A stretch of DNA of 64,000 nucleotides from an uncultured Porphyromonadaceae bacterium (GTDB lineage: Bacteria; Bacteroidota; Bacteroidia; Bacteroidales; Muribaculaceae): NCBI GenBank assembly GCA_902493335.1, contig CABUPJ010000010.1, forward strand, positions 1 to 64,000. The letters run 5' to 3'. Under the pieces are notes generated by a model. The model was not told where the DNA came from. It was given only the letters and a program-made list of their open reading frames with translations, and ran no database searches. Below, piece by piece: positions 41,892 through 50,119 of the stretch (within the stretch, counting starts at the first letter, position 1; each line of letters starts with the position of its first letter). A program made the translations under genes and the position numbers.

Positions 41892-43097
41892 TTATTTCAG
41901 TTTCGAGACGATGTCGCGTGTGTCACGTGCGATGACGAGCTCTTCGTCGGTCGGCACGACAACGACCTTGACTTTCGAGGCTTCGGTCGAGATGACGGTT
42001 TCGGTGCCGCGGGTGCGGGCATTGAGTTCCTTGTCGATTTCGACACCCATGAAAGCGAGGGGAGCGCAGACATTCTCGCGCACACCGGTCTGATTCTCGC
42101 CTACACCGCCTGTGAAGACGATTATATCGACACCGCCCATCTCTGCTGCATAGGCGCCGACATATTTGATGATGCGATGCTCATACATATCGAGAGCGAG
42201 CTTGGCGCGCTCGTCGCCGGCATTGACAGCGGCCTCGATCTCACGCATGTCGCTCGAGATGCCCGACACACCTGCCACGCCGCTCTCCTTGTTGATCATC
42301 TTCTGGATGTCGGCGGCGTTGAGATTGTGCTTTGTCATCAGGTAGGTCAGCGCGCCGGGATCGACGTCACCGACACGTGTGCCCATCATCAGACCCTCGG
42401 TCGGAGTAAGACCCATCGAGGTGTCGACACTCTTGCCGTTGAGCACGGCTGTGATCGAGCCGCCGTTGCCGATATGGCAGGTGATGATTTTCTTGTCTTT
42501 GATGTCACAGCCGAGAATCTCGCACACACGCTGCGAGACATAGCGGTGGCTCGTGCCGTGGAAGCCGTAGCGGCGCACTCCGTCTTCCTTATAATATTTG
42601 TAAGGCAGGGCATACATATACGCCTCCGGCTTCATCGTCTGATGGAAAGCCGTGTCGAAGACTCCTACCTGGGGCACACCGGGCATAAGAGCCTCGATGG
42701 CCTCGATGCCGGTCATGTTGGCCGGATTGTGGAGGGGCGCGATGTCATAGCACTCGCGGATCTTCTCTTTGACCTCATCGTCGATGAGGACGCTCGAGCT
42801 GAATTTCTCGCCGCCGTGGACGACACGGTTGCCGACAGCGTCGATTTCGGCGTACGACTTGATACAGCCCTCGACGGGGTCGGTCAGCATCTTGAGGATG
42901 GTCTCGATAGAGCTTTTGTGATCGGCGCAACCGAGTTCGACGATGGCTTTGCTGCCGTCAGCGCGCTTATACTTGAGGAAGGTGTCGGGCAGACCGACTT
43001 TTTCGACACCGCCTTCAGCGAGAGTGGCCTCGGTGTCAGTGTCGATGAGTTTATATTTTACCGAGCTGCTGCCCGAATTCAATACGAGTATTTTCAT
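41892..43097 (-). CDS. ackA: Acetate kinase
   Basis: A 401-residue cytosolic enzyme of the ASKHA fold that makes ATP and acetate from acetyl phosphate. The start MKILVLNSGSSSVKYKLID, YGFHGTSHRYVSQR, TCHIGNGGSITAV and IIVFTGGVGENQTGVRE are the family signatures. Full length. It follows pta by 6 bp, forming the standard pta-ackA fermentation operon, and ends before a terminator. Confidence 0.98.
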   Translation of the reverse strand: MKILVLNSGSSSVKYKLIDTDTEATLAEGGVEKVGLPDTFLKYKRADGSKAIVELGCADHKSSIETILKMLTDPVEGCIKSYAEIDAVGNRVVHGGEKFSSSVLIDDEVKEKIRECYDIAPLHNPANMTGIEAIEALMPGVPQVGVFDTAFHQTMKPEAYMYALPYKYYKEDGVRRYGFHGTSHRYVSQRVCEILGCDIKDKKIITCHIGNGGSITAVLNGKSVDTSMGLTPTEGLMMGTRVGDVDPGALTYLMTKHNLNAADIQKMINKESGVAGVSGISSDMREIEAAVNAGDERAKLALDMYEHRIIKYVGAYAAEMGGVDIIVFTGGVGENQTGVRENVCAPLAFMGVEIDKELNARTRGTETVISTEASKVKVVVVPTDEELVIARDTRDIVSKLK

Positions 43098-43103
43098 GAT
43101 TGA

Positions 43104-44120
43104 TCAGTTTTTACATTTCAGACCGATAGCCTGGTTACATGTGATTATGATGGTTTTGTAAATGTCTTCGGGGAAGCAGCCGCGCGACAGGTCATTGACC
43201 GGTGCTGCAAGACCCTGGAGCACGGGACCGACAGCCTGGACGCCGCCCAGACGCTGAACGAGCTTGTAGGCGATGTTGCCGACCTCGAGCGAGGGGAAGA
43301 CGAGGACGTTGGCGCGACCGCTGAGAGGGCTGGCGGGCGCTTTGGTGTTGGCCACCGACGGCACGATGGCGGCATCGGCCTGGAGCTCGCCGTCAAGTAT
43401 CAGGCCAGGAGACATCTCATGGGCGATTTTAGCGGCTTCGATGACTTTGTCGACACGCTCGTGACGCGCCGAGCCCTTGGTCGAGAATGTCAGCAGGGCC
43501 ACACGGGGTTCGATGCCGGCGATATCGCGGGCTGTCTGCGCCGACGATATGGCAATCTGTGCGAGTTCGGGAGCCGTGGGGTCAGGAACAACGGCGCAGT
43601 CGGCAAAGACAAGTATGCCGTCGGTGCCGAAGGGCGAACCCTCGGGGAGCAACATTATGAACGCGCCCGAGACCACGCCGATGCCCGGCTGGGTCTTTAT
43701 CACCTGAAAAGCGGCGCGGAGAACGTTGCCGGTCGTGTTCATCGCTCCGGCGACCTGGCCGTCGGCGTCACCGGCCTTTACCATAAGACAGCCGAGATAC
43801 AGCGGATTGGCGGCGGTCAGACGCGCTTCTTCCATCGAGATGCCCTTGCTTTTGCGGAGCTCGAAGAAGAGAGGGGCATAACGGTTGATGACGCTCTCGT
43901 CGGCGGGATTGACTATCGTGGCCTGAGAGATATTTTTTAATCCGAGATCAGAGGCCATCTTCTTGATTTCGACGGGGTCACCGATCAGTATTACCTTTGC
44001 GATGCCGTCGCTGATGATGCGGTCGGCGGCAGTCAGTGTGCGCGGCTCATTGCCTTCGGGGAGGACGATGCGCTGCGGAAAACTTTTGGCCTTTAAGGTC
44101 AGTTTGTCAAAGAGTTCCAT
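43104..44120 (-). CDS. pta: Phosphate acetyltransferase (short form)
   Basis: A 338-residue cytosolic enzyme converting acetyl-CoA and phosphate to acetyl phosphate. The blocks QRIVLPEGNEPRTL, MVKAGDADGQVAGAMNTT and LTFSTKGSARHERVDKV, then GRANVLVFPSLEVGNIAYKL, are those of the PTA_PTB family. It has only the catalytic domain, without the N-terminal P-loop/DRTGG regions of the E. coli enzyme, as is common in Bacteroidales. First gene of pta-ackA. Confidence 0.98.
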   Translation of the reverse strand: MELFDKLTLKAKSFPQRIVLPEGNEPRTLTAADRIISDGIAKVILIGDPVEIKKMASDLGLKNISQATIVNPADESVINRYAPLFFELRKSKGISMEEARLTAANPLYLGCLMVKAGDADGQVAGAMNTTGNVLRAAFQVIKTQPGIGVVSGAFIMLLPEGSPFGTDGILVFADCAVVPDPTAPELAQIAISSAQTARDIAGIEPRVALLTFSTKGSARHERVDKVIEAAKIAHEMSPGLILDGELQADAAIVPSVANTKAPASPLSGRANVLVFPSLEVGNIAYKLVQRLGGVQAVGPVLQGLAAPVNDLSRGCFPEDIYKTIIITCNQAIGLKCKN

Positions 44121-44174
44121 ATAAATGTCTTTATGTTAGGGCATCGGTCGATGCTTCAATAGTTTTTCTTGTTG

Positions 44175-44182
44175 CAAAAATA
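44175..44182 (-). promoter_or_regulatory. -7 element of pta-ackA
   Basis: Minus strand TATTTTTG (44182-44175) fits TAnnTTTG and lies 55 bp before the pta ATG. A TTTG at 44198-44195 is too close for a standard -33 box. Confidence 0.45.
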
Positions 44183-44306
44183 CTGCTTTATCTTCAAATC
44201 ATGGCTCTTTATCGTTAAAAAAGTTTCATCCCCGGCACATCAGAACAATAGAGCGTAACAATTGTTTTATTTTTATAAAAATGTCTAACAATAAAAATTC
44301 AGCATT

Positions 44307-44477
44307 ATGTCACGCAAAAATAAACGCACACCCAAAAGCATCTGGGTAGCAATCGGCGCCATCTTCCTCATAATCTTACTTATAATATGGCTGACAGTGG
44401 CAGATCTCACCGGCGACACCGACGTCGCGGCCTTCATGAGTCCGATGTCACCGGATTTTTCATCTTTTAAATTCTGA
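44307..44477 (+). CDS. Small single-pass membrane protein, unrecognised
   Basis: A 56-residue product, too short for most gene calls. It has a basic N-terminus (SRKNKRTPKS), one strongly hydrophobic helix (about residues 12-32, VAIGAIFLIILLIIWLTVA), and an acidic then Ser/Pro/Phe-rich tail. I do not recognise a family. Support comes from the clean helix, in-frame stop, and the next membrane-protein gene starting 3 bp after its stop, so they look like a two-gene unit. An out-of-frame ATG at 44281 opens a 22-codon reading frame that overlaps this start; I do not call it. Confidence 0.6.
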   Translation: MSRKNKRTPKSIWVAIGAIFLIILLIIWLTVADLTGDTDVAAFMSPMSPDFSSFKF

Positions 44478-44480
44478 GCC

Positions 44481-44753
44481 ATGACATCACCGACGATATG
44501 GATGTGGCTCGCCTGGGGACTGTCGGGCGTGCTCATCGCCCTTGCGGCTTATGCCATACTGCCTTCACGGCGTCTGGGCGTTTTTGATTTTGTGCTTGGC
44601 ATAGTCGGCTGCCTCTGCGGCGGATTCGGCTCGGCGCTGGCAGCCGGAGTCTCGACGCCTGGACTTTTTATCGTTTCGGAGCTGGTCGCACTCCTTGTCG
44701 GCGCCGCCATGCTCTGGATCTACAACCAGATTTCAATCAGAATCACTAAATAA
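44481..44753 (+). CDS. Transglycosylase-associated (GlsB/YeaQ/YmgE-like) small membrane protein
   Basis: A 90-residue membrane protein with three hydrophobic helices. The pattern FDFVLGIVGCLCGGFGSALAAG followed by LVALLVGAAMLWIYNQI resembles the small Gly-rich GlsB/YeaQ/YmgE family often linked to envelope stress. The match is by pattern only. It starts 3 bp after the 56-residue membrane protein and ends at a strong terminator. Confidence 0.6.
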   Translation: MTSPTIWMWLAWGLSGVLIALAAYAILPSRRLGVFDFVLGIVGCLCGGFGSALAAGVSTPGLFIVSELVALLVGAAMLWIYNQISIRITK

Positions 44754-44780
44754 CCTGCCGCCCGCATGCTGCGGCAAGAC

Positions 44781-44819
44781 AAAGCGCCCCGGCGGGCCGA
44801 TGACCTGTCGGGGCGCTTT
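44781..44819. terminator. Bidirectional terminator between the small membrane genes and rplS
   Basis: AAAGCGCCCCG (44781-44791) pairs perfectly with CGGGGCGCTTT (44809-44819). A/T flanks on both sides suit both convergent transcripts. Confidence 0.8.
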
Positions 44820-44844
44820 ATAGCTTGTGATGTCACTGTTAGGT

Positions 44845-45195
44845 TTACTTCACGCGACGCTCTTTGATACGGGCTTTCTTGCCTGTGAGTTTGCGCAGAT
44901 AGTAAAGTTTGGCACGACGTACTTTACCGTATTTGTTGATTGTGATTGAATCGATAAACGGCGATTCGATGGGGAAGATACGCTCCACACCGATGTTGTC
45001 GCTCATTTTGCGGACGGTGAAACGTTTTTTTGCGCCTTCGCCAGAGATGCGGATGACAACACCGCGATACTGCTGGATACGCTCTTTGTTACCCTCTTTG
45101 ATGCGGTAAGCAACAGTGATTGTATCACCGGGGCCAAACTGGGGATGCTCTTTGCCACAAGCAAATGCTTCTTCGGCAACTTTAATTAAATCCAT
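44845..45195 (-). CDS. rplS: 50S ribosomal protein L19
   Basis: A 116-residue ribosomal protein at the 30S-50S interface. The family signature is plain: FGPGDTITVAYRIKEGNKERIQQYRG, then RKMSDNIGVERIFPIESPFIDSI and KVRRAKLYYLRKLTGKKARIKE. It stands alone with a consensus promoter and about 70 nt of leader, which might hold autoregulatory structure; I did not detect one by eye. Confidence 0.98.
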   Translation of the reverse strand: MDLIKVAEEAFACGKEHPQFGPGDTITVAYRIKEGNKERIQQYRGVVIRISGEGAKKRFTVRKMSDNIGVERIFPIESPFIDSITINKYGKVRRAKLYYLRKLTGKKARIKERRVK

Positions 45196-45274
45196 TGTTC
45201 GATTGACTTAAAAGTTAACATTAGTCGCAATATACGCAGGCTGCATGTCCTGCCAGAGATTACGAAATCGACCG

Positions 45275-45305
45275 CAAAGATACAACCTTTTGCCTAAACT
45301 GCAAA
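45275..45305 (-). promoter_or_regulatory. Promoter of rplS
   Basis: Minus strand TTTG (45305-45302), exactly 19 nt, TATCTTTG (45282-45275). Full consensus, as expected for a highly expressed ribosomal gene. Confidence 0.8.
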
Positions 45306-45317
45306 ATTATCAGTCGC

Positions 45318-47831
45318 TTATTTTGTCACAATCATGACTTTGCCGTGCGACATACTGCTTGGGGCGCGCCTGATGTTGGCGGTCAGGCGGCACGAGTTGT
45401 TGCCGGTGGCGCTGTCGGGTACATCGAAGTGATAGCAGATGCTGCCGTCGCCGGCGACTGTCCGCGATGTCACGTCATAGCGCAGGCCGTCCATCTCGAG
45501 AGCGATGTCACCGACCTCGACGGCGCCGTCGCCGCGGGTCTGCAGCAGGCGCACCTCGGTCAGATTCTTGCCCTTGGCCGCAGGCAGATTCCAGATGAGC
45601 GTCGACGAGTCTGAATCCTTGAAATCGAAGGGCGACCAGCCGCCCAAACGCTGCGAGCCGTCGGCCGCAACGGTGCGCGGAGCGATTTTAGAAGCTCGGT
45701 CGAGAAGCGCGAGACAGGCTGCAGGCACGTCGTCGTAGGGCGTCTGAGGCGACAGACCGGTATGGCCGTCAACCCAGTCGAGCTCCCACGCGGCGAGGTC
45801 GAAATAGCGGTCGTTGCGTTTGTTTTCAAAATAGTTTTTCCAGCGCGGCAGGTAGTAGTCGCGGATAAGACCCGACCATATGCGGGCGGCGTAATCGTCA
45901 AGGGGCGTTTTGGTCCAGACAGTGACGATGCGGCGCGCATTGTGCTCATAATAGTCTTTGAGTCTGTCGGTATCGCCGTTGGCGCGGGCATAGTCGAGCC
46001 AGTTCTCGAGACGCAGCGTCGGGTGTGAGCAGAGCAAACGGTCGGCGCCCATGGCGAGAGCCTCAAACTCGGTCTCTATCTCCTTGGCCTTGTCGATATT
46101 GTTATTGCTGAACTCATCTTCCCAGTTCTGGGCTAAGATTTCCATCTTGGCACCGAGATACTGCACGGTATTCTCGACCAGATCGCTGACAAAGAGCGGC
46201 GACTGCCTCATCTCAGGCGTGGCCGAGGCAAAGCTCTCGACAGCCTTGTAGAAGTCGTCGTTGACGTGGACATTGCCGCTGAACATCGTACCCGGGCGGA
46301 ACTGCCAGTTATAGCGGGGATTGTCGACAAGCGTGGCGTAGACAGAGGTCTGCAGCTTGTCCCAGCAGTCGCCGACGGCATCGCTCTGTTTGCCATAGCG
46401 GCACTGCATATATCTGTTGTGCCAGTCTTTGACATCGATCGAGTCGGCGGTCCAGCCGGCATCGGTGATAAGTTCATAAAGCACTTCGTTGTTCTCGACA
46501 CCCTCGGGTGCCATGCCGAAACCAGCGAGGCGCCCGCGGTTAGGTGAGTTGAGCGCCTCGAAACGGCCGTTGGCATAGAACTCGGGTATACCCGACAGAG
46601 CGCTCTTGCCCCCCATGTTAGGTATGACGCTGTAGACCCACTCCTTGTTATAGAAGCCCTTGTAGAACTCCCAGTTATAGTCTATCTTCCAGAAACATTT
46701 GTTATAGTCGACGGCGAGGTCGAGCAGCAGCAGCTTGTCGTCGGGAACTTTGCTGACAAGAGCCTGAAGGGTCTCGTAATCCCAGATCTGACGCATATAG
46801 CCGAACATCCATCCCTGCATGACCCATATCGCATCGGGGTTGCCTCCCTTGATCGAGCTGTAGACTTCGTCGCCGTAGTTGGCGAGCATGTCATAGCGCT
46901 CCTGAGTGCCCTTGGGCGGGAAAGGTATGTCCATCTCGTTGAAGCTGTCGGCGATGTAATAGTCGTTTTTGCCGAACTCTTTCTCCCACTCCTCGATAAA
47001 CATGCGTCCTATCTTCTGGAACAGGGGCGAGTCTGGCGAGACCATCCAGTTCTTTGACACACCGCCGAGCCATGATGTCTCGAACAGCTCGATATCGGGA
47101 TAAAGACGTTTGATGCCCTGCGGGACAAAGCCGGCGAACGCGGGGCAGATAGGCTTCATGCCCAGCGATTTCATGCGGTCGAGTATCTTGTGCTGCAGTT
47201 CGATCTGCCCCTCGTGCCACTCTGCGGGCAGCGGTCCGTCGATAGAGCTGATGTTGCCCATGCGCATCCACGGGAAGTGTGCCGGACCGACAAAATATGC
47301 CGCTATCTCCTCGTCGGTCAGACCGAGTTTTTTCCATACTCGCGCCGTGATGGCCTCGTTTGCCACAAGGGCGAGAGGCATGTCGATGCCGTGGAGAGCC
47401 ATCCAGTCGATTTCGCGCTCCCATCGCGCCCAGTCCCAGTAGGGCGTCGTGTAGCCGAACGTAACGACATTGAAGTAGTAGTGGTGTTTGAACGGCGAGG
47501 TGACCGACACTGTCTCGCTGTCGGCGAGCGTTGCGGGCCAGTCGAGACGGTTGCCCGTCCACGACGAGATGCCGGCGCCGTTGTTTTTGACAAAATCATA
47601 AAAACCGCGGCAGGCGGCGACACCGCTGCTGGCCCTGACGGTCAGACGGCCGTCGGTGACGGTAGTCTCATAGACGTCACGGCCGTCGTTTTTGTCAAGA
47701 CTCACTGATACTTCGACCGGAATATTTTCACCGGCAAAACGCCTGATGACGTCTGCGGCGGCATCGTCGAGGGCTGCCGTGGCAGCAAAAGCGACGAAAA
47801 GCGATGATAAGGCAATGATTGGTTTGTTCAT
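45318..47831 (-). CDS. Alpha-N-acetylglucosaminidase, GH89, with C-terminal accessory domain
   Basis: An 837-residue secreted GH89 enzyme (signal peptide about 1-19). The barrel has WARWEREIDWMALHGIDMPLAL (about 134-155). The acid/base is Glu299 in YIADSFNEMDIPF and the nucleophile is Glu443 in GMAPEGVENNEV, both aligned to human NAGLU. The GH89 core ends near residue 700. The remaining ~130 residues are beta-rich (LTEVRLLQTRGDGAVEVGDIALEMDG onward) and look like an added carbohydrate-binding or sandwich domain; that is inference. The ATG at 47831 is chosen because the upstream in-frame codon is a TTG and the signal peptide begins here. Monocistronic with its own promoter. Confidence 0.94.
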   Translation of the reverse strand: MNKPIIALSSLFVAFAATAALDDAAADVIRRFAGENIPVEVSVSLDKNDGRDVYETTVTDGRLTVRASSGVAACRGFYDFVKNNGAGISSWTGNRLDWPATLADSETVSVTSPFKHHYYFNVVTFGYTTPYWDWARWEREIDWMALHGIDMPLALVANEAITARVWKKLGLTDEEIAAYFVGPAHFPWMRMGNISSIDGPLPAEWHEGQIELQHKILDRMKSLGMKPICPAFAGFVPQGIKRLYPDIELFETSWLGGVSKNWMVSPDSPLFQKIGRMFIEEWEKEFGKNDYYIADSFNEMDIPFPPKGTQERYDMLANYGDEVYSSIKGGNPDAIWVMQGWMFGYMRQIWDYETLQALVSKVPDDKLLLLDLAVDYNKCFWKIDYNWEFYKGFYNKEWVYSVIPNMGGKSALSGIPEFYANGRFEALNSPNRGRLAGFGMAPEGVENNEVLYELITDAGWTADSIDVKDWHNRYMQCRYGKQSDAVGDCWDKLQTSVYATLVDNPRYNWQFRPGTMFSGNVHVNDDFYKAVESFASATPEMRQSPLFVSDLVENTVQYLGAKMEILAQNWEDEFSNNNIDKAKEIETEFEALAMGADRLLCSHPTLRLENWLDYARANGDTDRLKDYYEHNARRIVTVWTKTPLDDYAARIWSGLIRDYYLPRWKNYFENKRNDRYFDLAAWELDWVDGHTGLSPQTPYDDVPAACLALLDRASKIAPRTVAADGSQRLGGWSPFDFKDSDSSTLIWNLPAAKGKNLTEVRLLQTRGDGAVEVGDIALEMDGLRYDVTSRTVAGDGSICYHFDVPDSATGNNSCRLTANIRRAPSSMSHGKVMIVTK

Positions 47832-47914
47832 AAGAATAATTGTGTCCCGGAGCAAAACGCCACCGTTTATAAAATCTTTGGTTTAATAGGCCGTTGTAAA
47901 TTAAGGTATTGAGG

Positions 47915-47946
47915 CAAAATTAGTCAACTTCGGCCACGTATGCAAA
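47915..47946 (-). promoter_or_regulatory. Promoter of the second GH89 gene
   Basis: Minus strand TTTG (47946-47943), 20 nt, TAATTTTG (47922-47915). Consensus; about 80 nt of leader precede the ATG at 47831. Confidence 0.75.
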
Positions 47947-47980
47947 TCGCAATTCACAAAAAATGCTAAACGGCTCGCCG

Positions 47981-49180
47981 TCACCGTTTTCTGAGATCAG
48001 GCAGAAAAGCCGCCACAGCGCCGAGCAAAGGCATGTAGGCACAGAAGTTATAGACCGCCTCGATGCCGTAGCGGTCGGCGAAGTCACCGAGCATGGCCGA
48101 CGCCACACCGCCTACACCGAAAGCGAAGCCGAAGAAGAGCCCCGAAATCATGCCGAGCTTGGTCGGCAGAAGCTCCTGGGCATACAGCAGTATCGCCGGG
48201 AAGGCCGACGACAGCGTGAAACCCGCGCAGAAACTCATCACCGCTGTGAGGGCCAGTGACACATGCGGCATCAGCAGGCTGAACGGCGCCGTGCCGAGTA
48301 TCGACACCCAGATGACGAGCTTGCGGCCGTAACGGTCGCCGACGGGCCCTCCGACAAGCGTGCCGGCTGCCGTCGAGACAACGAAGATAAAGAGGAATAT
48401 CTGCGACTGCGACACCGTGACTCCGAATTTATCTATCAGATAGAACGTATAATAGCTCGACAGGCTGGCCATATAGATATATTTCGAGAATATCAGCACG
48501 ACGATGACGGCGATTGCAAAAAATGTGCGTCGGCGCGACAGCGGCAGGCGGTGATGCGCGGCTTCGCGCGTCTCATGCTTCATGCGCTCGAGATAAGAGC
48601 GGTACCACCGGCAGATAGGCCGCATCACGGCAAAACATGCGAAGGCAAACAACAGGAAGACCACGACATACTGACGTCCGCGCGGAGCGACTATCAGTGC
48701 CACGAGCAGTGGTCCGACTGAACCGCCGAAATTGCCGCCTACCTGAAAGACCGACTGGGCGAAGCCACGTCGCTCATGACCGGCGAGCGACGTGATGCGC
48801 GAAGCCTCGGGATGAAGCGTCGCCGACCCTACCCCCACCATAAACACAGCTAAGAGGATACCGGGTAGCGTCGAGCTGAACGCAAAAAGCACGATGCCTA
48901 TCGAAGTGCTGCACATGCCGGCCGGCAGACTCCACACAAAAGGGCGACGGTCGAAAGCATAGCCCACGACTGGCTGAAATATCGACGCTGCGAGCTGATA
49001 GACAAGCGTCACCAGGCCTATCTGAGCGAAGTTAAGGCCGAGGTCGCCCTTGAGCATCGGGTAGACGGCCGTAATCACCGACTGAAGCAGGTCGTTGAGA
49101 CAGTGGGCCGCAGACAATGCTAACAGCACATGAAATGTAGGCATCGAGGCAAGTCCCCGCAACTTTTTAAGCAGACTCAT
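47981..49180 (-). CDS. MFS transporter, fosmidomycin-resistance (Fsr) type
   Basis: A 399-residue inner-membrane major-facilitator pump with 12 hydrophobic segments. The start FHVLLALSAAHCLNDLLQSVITAVYPML is diagnostic of the Fsr subfamily. The MFS motif reads GGPVGDRYGRKLVI at about 257-270. Known members export fosmidomycin; the natural substrate in gut bacteria is unknown. Monocistronic with a consensus promoter. Confidence 0.92.
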   Translation of the reverse strand: MSLLKKLRGLASMPTFHVLLALSAAHCLNDLLQSVITAVYPMLKGDLGLNFAQIGLVTLVYQLAASIFQPVVGYAFDRRPFVWSLPAGMCSTSIGIVLFAFSSTLPGILLAVFMVGVGSATLHPEASRITSLAGHERRGFAQSVFQVGGNFGGSVGPLLVALIVAPRGRQYVVVFLLFAFACFAVMRPICRWYRSYLERMKHETREAAHHRLPLSRRRTFFAIAVIVVLIFSKYIYMASLSSYYTFYLIDKFGVTVSQSQIFLFIFVVSTAAGTLVGGPVGDRYGRKLVIWVSILGTAPFSLLMPHVSLALTAVMSFCAGFTLSSAFPAILLYAQELLPTKLGMISGLFFGFAFGVGGVASAMLGDFADRYGIEAVYNFCAYMPLLGAVAAFLPDLRKR

Positions 49181-49202
49181 ACACAGAATTGAAAACTACC
49201 TG

Positions 49203-49232
49203 CAAAGTTACAGCATTTTTGCGAAAGCACAA
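49203..49232 (-). promoter_or_regulatory. Promoter of the Fsr-type MFS gene
   Basis: Minus strand TTG (49232-49230), 19 nt, TAACTTTG (49210-49203), 23 bp before the ATG at 49180. Confidence 0.7.
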
Positions 49233-49238
49233 TTGGGG

Positions 49239-49298
49239 CAATGCAAAATGCACAATTAAGCGCGGATCAGGCGCTATGGAGGTACGGCTTCAGCTGTA
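49239..49298. repeat. Composite intergenic repeat: AATGCACA unit plus REP-like palindrome
   Basis: GCAATGCAAAATGCACAATT (49239-49258) matches part of the inverted repeat at 16273-16347. It is followed by CTATGGAGGTACGGCTTCAG and onward (49273-49298), which matches the palindrome region at the window start. Lies between the MFS and zinc-ribbon genes, with no coding role. Confidence 0.6.
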
Positions 49299-49333
49299 GC
49301 TTCGACAACAAAGTATCATCTCAACTGGCTAAA

Positions 49334-49996
49334 CTAATCCTCCGATTTTCTATCGTCGAAATTAATACCTATAACACCCGCACCGACAATTATGCCTATT
49401 ATCCAGCAAGCCCACGCCGGAGCGCTTAGCGCGGCCGAAATCACTCCCGCAAGAAGACCAATCCCGACACCAAGCACGACACAAATCGCACCGCCTATAT
49501 AAGGAATAAACACTGCTATAGCAAGTAAAATCCATGTTATTACGCCTATCCACCATGTCCCCGTAGCCGCCCAAACCGCTCCGCCGACCAAGGCTAATTG
49601 TGCCCAAAGACATCCCGAGTTTGAAGAGCCCGTTTTTTCGACAATGACAGTCTGTTCCTGACTCACCTGCTGAGTCATGTTATTTGCCTGCGAAAGTTGG
49701 ATGTTTATTATTGGCTGCTGATTGACCGGCTGTTGATTGAGTGTCGCAGATGTATTGTTCGCCGGTACTTGACTGCCGTTGACATTTATATTTGCCGGCA
49801 CGGTACCATCTGTCGACCTGACTGTTAGATCTGAGTTTTCCGGGACACTGGCATTTTTCATGATATCAGAATCTACAGGCTCAGCCATGAGTACGGCCTT
49901 TTCTGCATCAAGCCATTCGCCGCAAAAACGACATTTTTTTGCCGCAAGGGCTATTTCTTCACCGCAGAACGGACATTTTTTCCGATTTTCAGTCAT
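49334..49996 (-). CDS. Zinc-ribbon membrane protein
   Basis: A 220-residue protein. The N-terminus is a double zinc ribbon: CPFCGEE and CRFCGEWLD (cysteines at residues 8, 11, 22 and 25). A Gln/Asn-rich linker (about 60-125, QQPVNQQPIINIQLSQANN) follows, then three or four hydrophobic segments (about 132-205). No catalytic motif is seen and I do not recognise a named family beyond the zinc ribbon. Isolated gene with a -7 element. Confidence 0.75.
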   Translation of the reverse strand: MTENRKKCPFCGEEIALAAKKCRFCGEWLDAEKAVLMAEPVDSDIMKNASVPENSDLTVRSTDGTVPANINVNGSQVPANNTSATLNQQPVNQQPIINIQLSQANNMTQQVSQEQTVIVEKTGSSNSGCLWAQLALVGGAVWAATGTWWIGVITWILLAIAVFIPYIGGAICVVLGVGIGLLAGVISAALSAPAWACWIIGIIVGAGVIGINFDDRKSED

Positions 49997-50021
49997 AAAA
50001 TTAGTTTTAAGCTATTTGCGG

Positions 50022-50029
50022 CAAAAATA
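50022..50029 (-). promoter_or_regulatory. -7 element of the zinc-ribbon gene
   Basis: Minus strand TATTTTTG (50029-50022), 26 bp before the ATG at 49996. No standard -33 box. Confidence 0.45.
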
Positions 50030-50119
50030 AGCAAATCCACCGAGTCCGTCCCGGGTCAAACAGGTTCAAATCGAGTCAAATACGCAATCCAAGATATCCA
50101 ATCAAGGAGCAAAAGAGTT

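Noticed and set aside
44281..44349. 22-codon frame ahead of the 56-residue membrane protein
   Set aside because: Out of frame, overlaps the better candidate, and has no supporting composition; at most a leader frame.
49334..49996. Zinc-ribbon protein as part of a defence or secretion system
   Set aside because: No partner genes or enzymatic domain nearby; only zinc ribbon, linker and membrane helices are visible.
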